Positions 51,301 through 54,300 of a stretch of 64,000 nucleotides of DNA are shown piece by piece. The notes beneath the pieces were generated by a model. The model had not been told where the DNA came from. It saw nothing but the letters and a program-made list of their open reading frames with translations, and searched no databases. The stretch is from Dyella_B humi (GTDB lineage Bacteria; Pseudomonadota; Gammaproteobacteria; Xanthomonadales; Rhodanobacteraceae): NCBI RefSeq assembly GCF_044904605.1, contig NZ_JADIKI010000021.1, positions 62,001 to 126,000 of the forward strand, read 5' to 3'. The position numbers and the translations under genes were made by a program. Position 1 is the first letter of the stretch, and every line of letters begins with the position of its first letter.

Positions 51301-54300
51301 TCGGTCCAGTCAGCTACTTGGCGCTCACCAGCCACGTAACGTAACCGCGAGGCTGAACTATGCCGGTTATCCAGCAACAACTGCGCTAAATCCTGGCCAG
51401 GCTCTACGCCGATCACTTGGCCGATGATATGTGGATATTCCAACTGCGCCGTGCGCAGCATGCCGCCGAGACCGGCGAAGATGCTTTGCAGACCTTCATT
51501 CGGCACCACGACTTGCACCAGATGCTGCCCGGCCTCGCGACCCAGCTGTTGAAGCTGTTGCAACAGGCATTCCGCGGCGTCGACATAAACGCATGCGAAA
51601 TCCCGCTCCGAAGCAAAGACAAAGCAGTTCGTGTCATCCAGGTGCGCACGTACCGCGGCCACGGTGTCCACATCCATTCCGCACAAAAGCGTCACATGCT
51701 TTACGTAAGACGGCGCCAACTTGTCGACAGCTTGCGCAGTCCACTTCGGATGAAGCAGTGCCATGCGGACCGGCTCATCCATCCTGACCTGGTTGGCGGC
51801 GCGAACACTGAATTCGCTCAACCGCACCTGCACCTCGCCGGTTTCGTCGCAAAGATCGATATCGAATTTCTGCAGCGCATCGTCCAACGTGTGCCCCGCA
51901 CTGCGGCGGATCACCGCCCACATATCGCCATGGCAAGTACCCCAGATATCGAGGGAGCCAAGCGCGAATGGGAGCATCAGATTCGCTGCATCCAAGCCAC
52001 CGTTGGCTTCGGCCTGGAACGCGATCGTCGCCTGCAAGGCCGCGTCGAGCACACTGGGATGAAGCACGTAGCCTTCCCACTTCTCCCTCACCACGTCCGG
52101 CAATACGATCCGCGCCAGCGCCAACTCGCCACCAACGTGTAGAACCTCAAGACTGCGATGTGCGGGGCCATAGTCCAAGCCGAACCGCTGGAACGCGGGA
52201 TAGCAAGCCGTCGCATTCAGGTGCGAACGCGTGCAATCGCGGCGTAGCGCATCGAGATCGTGTCGCGACGGCGGATCGAACGAAGTGGCGGAAACGATCG
52301 AACCCTCGCCATACACCACACCTTCATCACCATCATCGCCGCTGAACAACTCAAAGCCGAACTCGCCGTTGTCGCCGGGAAACAAAGCAACATGCAGATC
52401 CAGCGCCTGCTCACCGACCATGATCGGCCGCAACCACATCACATCCTTGATGCGGTAACGCCCTTGCGCGGAGAGCGCCTGTTCCACCGCGCAGCGCACC
52501 ATTTCCAGCTGCGCGGCAGCCGGCAACGTACGCGCACCCTGCACCACGTGATCGGCTAGGAAAAACTCCCTACCGGTAAAGCGACTGGTGAAGCGCAACC
52601 CGAAAGCATTGGACGTATTGCGATGAAGCAGTGGATGGATAGTCGCCGGAGACGTCACCGTTTCCTCCAGCGATTGTGCTTCGACCCAATACTTCTCGCG
52701 CACGAACGGATAGGTCGGCAACGCTAGCCGGCGACGTTTGTGTCCTTCATGCAGTCGCACCCAGTCCGGCTCATGCCCTTCGATCCAGCCCTGTGCCAGC
52801 GTCTTGAGATCGCGTGCGGCGAGGCTTTTGGACAACGCTTCGTCCTCAGTGCCCTGACTCAACTGCGTAAGGACATCCGGCGACAGCAGCGAAAACAGTA
52901 CATCGCCGGGTGCGGCGCGCTGCGCCAACCAATCTTCCAACCGCGCGCGTAGACTCTCGAAAGAGTCGACCACCAGCGCCAACCGCGCTGCCATCGCTCG
53001 GCGCCCCACCTGCAAGGTGTAAGCGACAGCGGCCAGCCCAGCCTGCTGTAGCTCCGGCGACGCAATGGTGCCCAGCAAGCGATGCACGCTGTCACGCAAC
53101 ACGGCCTCGGTCTTTGCCGACACCAGCACCAGCGCAGGCTCGGCCGCAATCGGAGCATCAACTGTCGATGACTCGGGCGCCAGATATTCCTCAATCACCA
53201 CATGCGAGTTCACGCCGCCGAAGCCGAACGAGCTGATACCTGCGCGCCGTGGAATGGTTCGTCCGGAAGCATCGCTCAACGCCAACCATGGCCTTGCGGT
53301 ATCCACAATGTAGAACGGACTACCGTCGAACGAGATCCGCGGATTGAGTTGCTGGTAATGCACCAGCTTCGGAAGCGTCCGGTGCCGCATGCACAAGATG
53401 GCTTTGATCAGGCCGGCCATGCCAGCCACCGATTCGAGATGGCCGATATTGGTCTTGACGCTGCCGAGACCGCAGAAGTTATCGCCCAGGATTTCACCGC
53501 GATCTTCCGCCATGCGCGAAAACGCCAGCTTCAGACCCTCCACTTCGATCGGGTCACCTTTCGGCGTACCGGTACCGTGCGCCTCGACATAGGTGACCGT
53601 ACTCACCGGCACGTCCGCCTCGCGCAAGGCAGCGGTAATTACGTTCGACTGCGCCAACGAACCCGGATAAGTAACGGTACGGGCGCGTCCGCCATGATTG
53701 ACGGCGGAGCCACGCAGTACCGCGGCAATGCGATCACCGTCGCGAATGGCTTGCTTGAGCGGCTTGATCAGCACCATCGCCGCGCCTTCGCCACGCACAT
53801 AGCCGTTGGCGCGCTCGTCGAAGGTCTTGCAGCTTCCGTCCGGCGACAACATGCCGGTCTTGGAGAACGAGATGAAATGCGTGGGGCTACACAACACACT
53901 GACCCCGCCCACTAGCGCTTGATCGCACTCGCCGCGCCGGATCGCATGCGCGGCTTTATGTAGAGCAACCAGTGAACTGGAGCAAGCCGTATCGATCGGC
54001 ATGCTCGGGCCGTGCAAATTCAGAAAATACGAGATGCGATTGGGAATGAGTGCCGTATGTGTACCGGTAGAAACATGCCCCTCGATAGTATCGAGCAATT
54101 TTCCCAGGCGTTCGCGGTAATCGAAGGTGAAAACCCCGATATAAACACCGGTGCGGCTACCACTGAATACCTTTGGATCGTAGCCGGCGTCTTCGATACA
54201 TGCCCACGCCTGTTCCAGCATCAGGCGCTGCTGCGGATCCATCACCTCCGCTTCGCGCGCGGAGACGCCAAAGAAATCCGCGTCAAAATATTCGACGCCA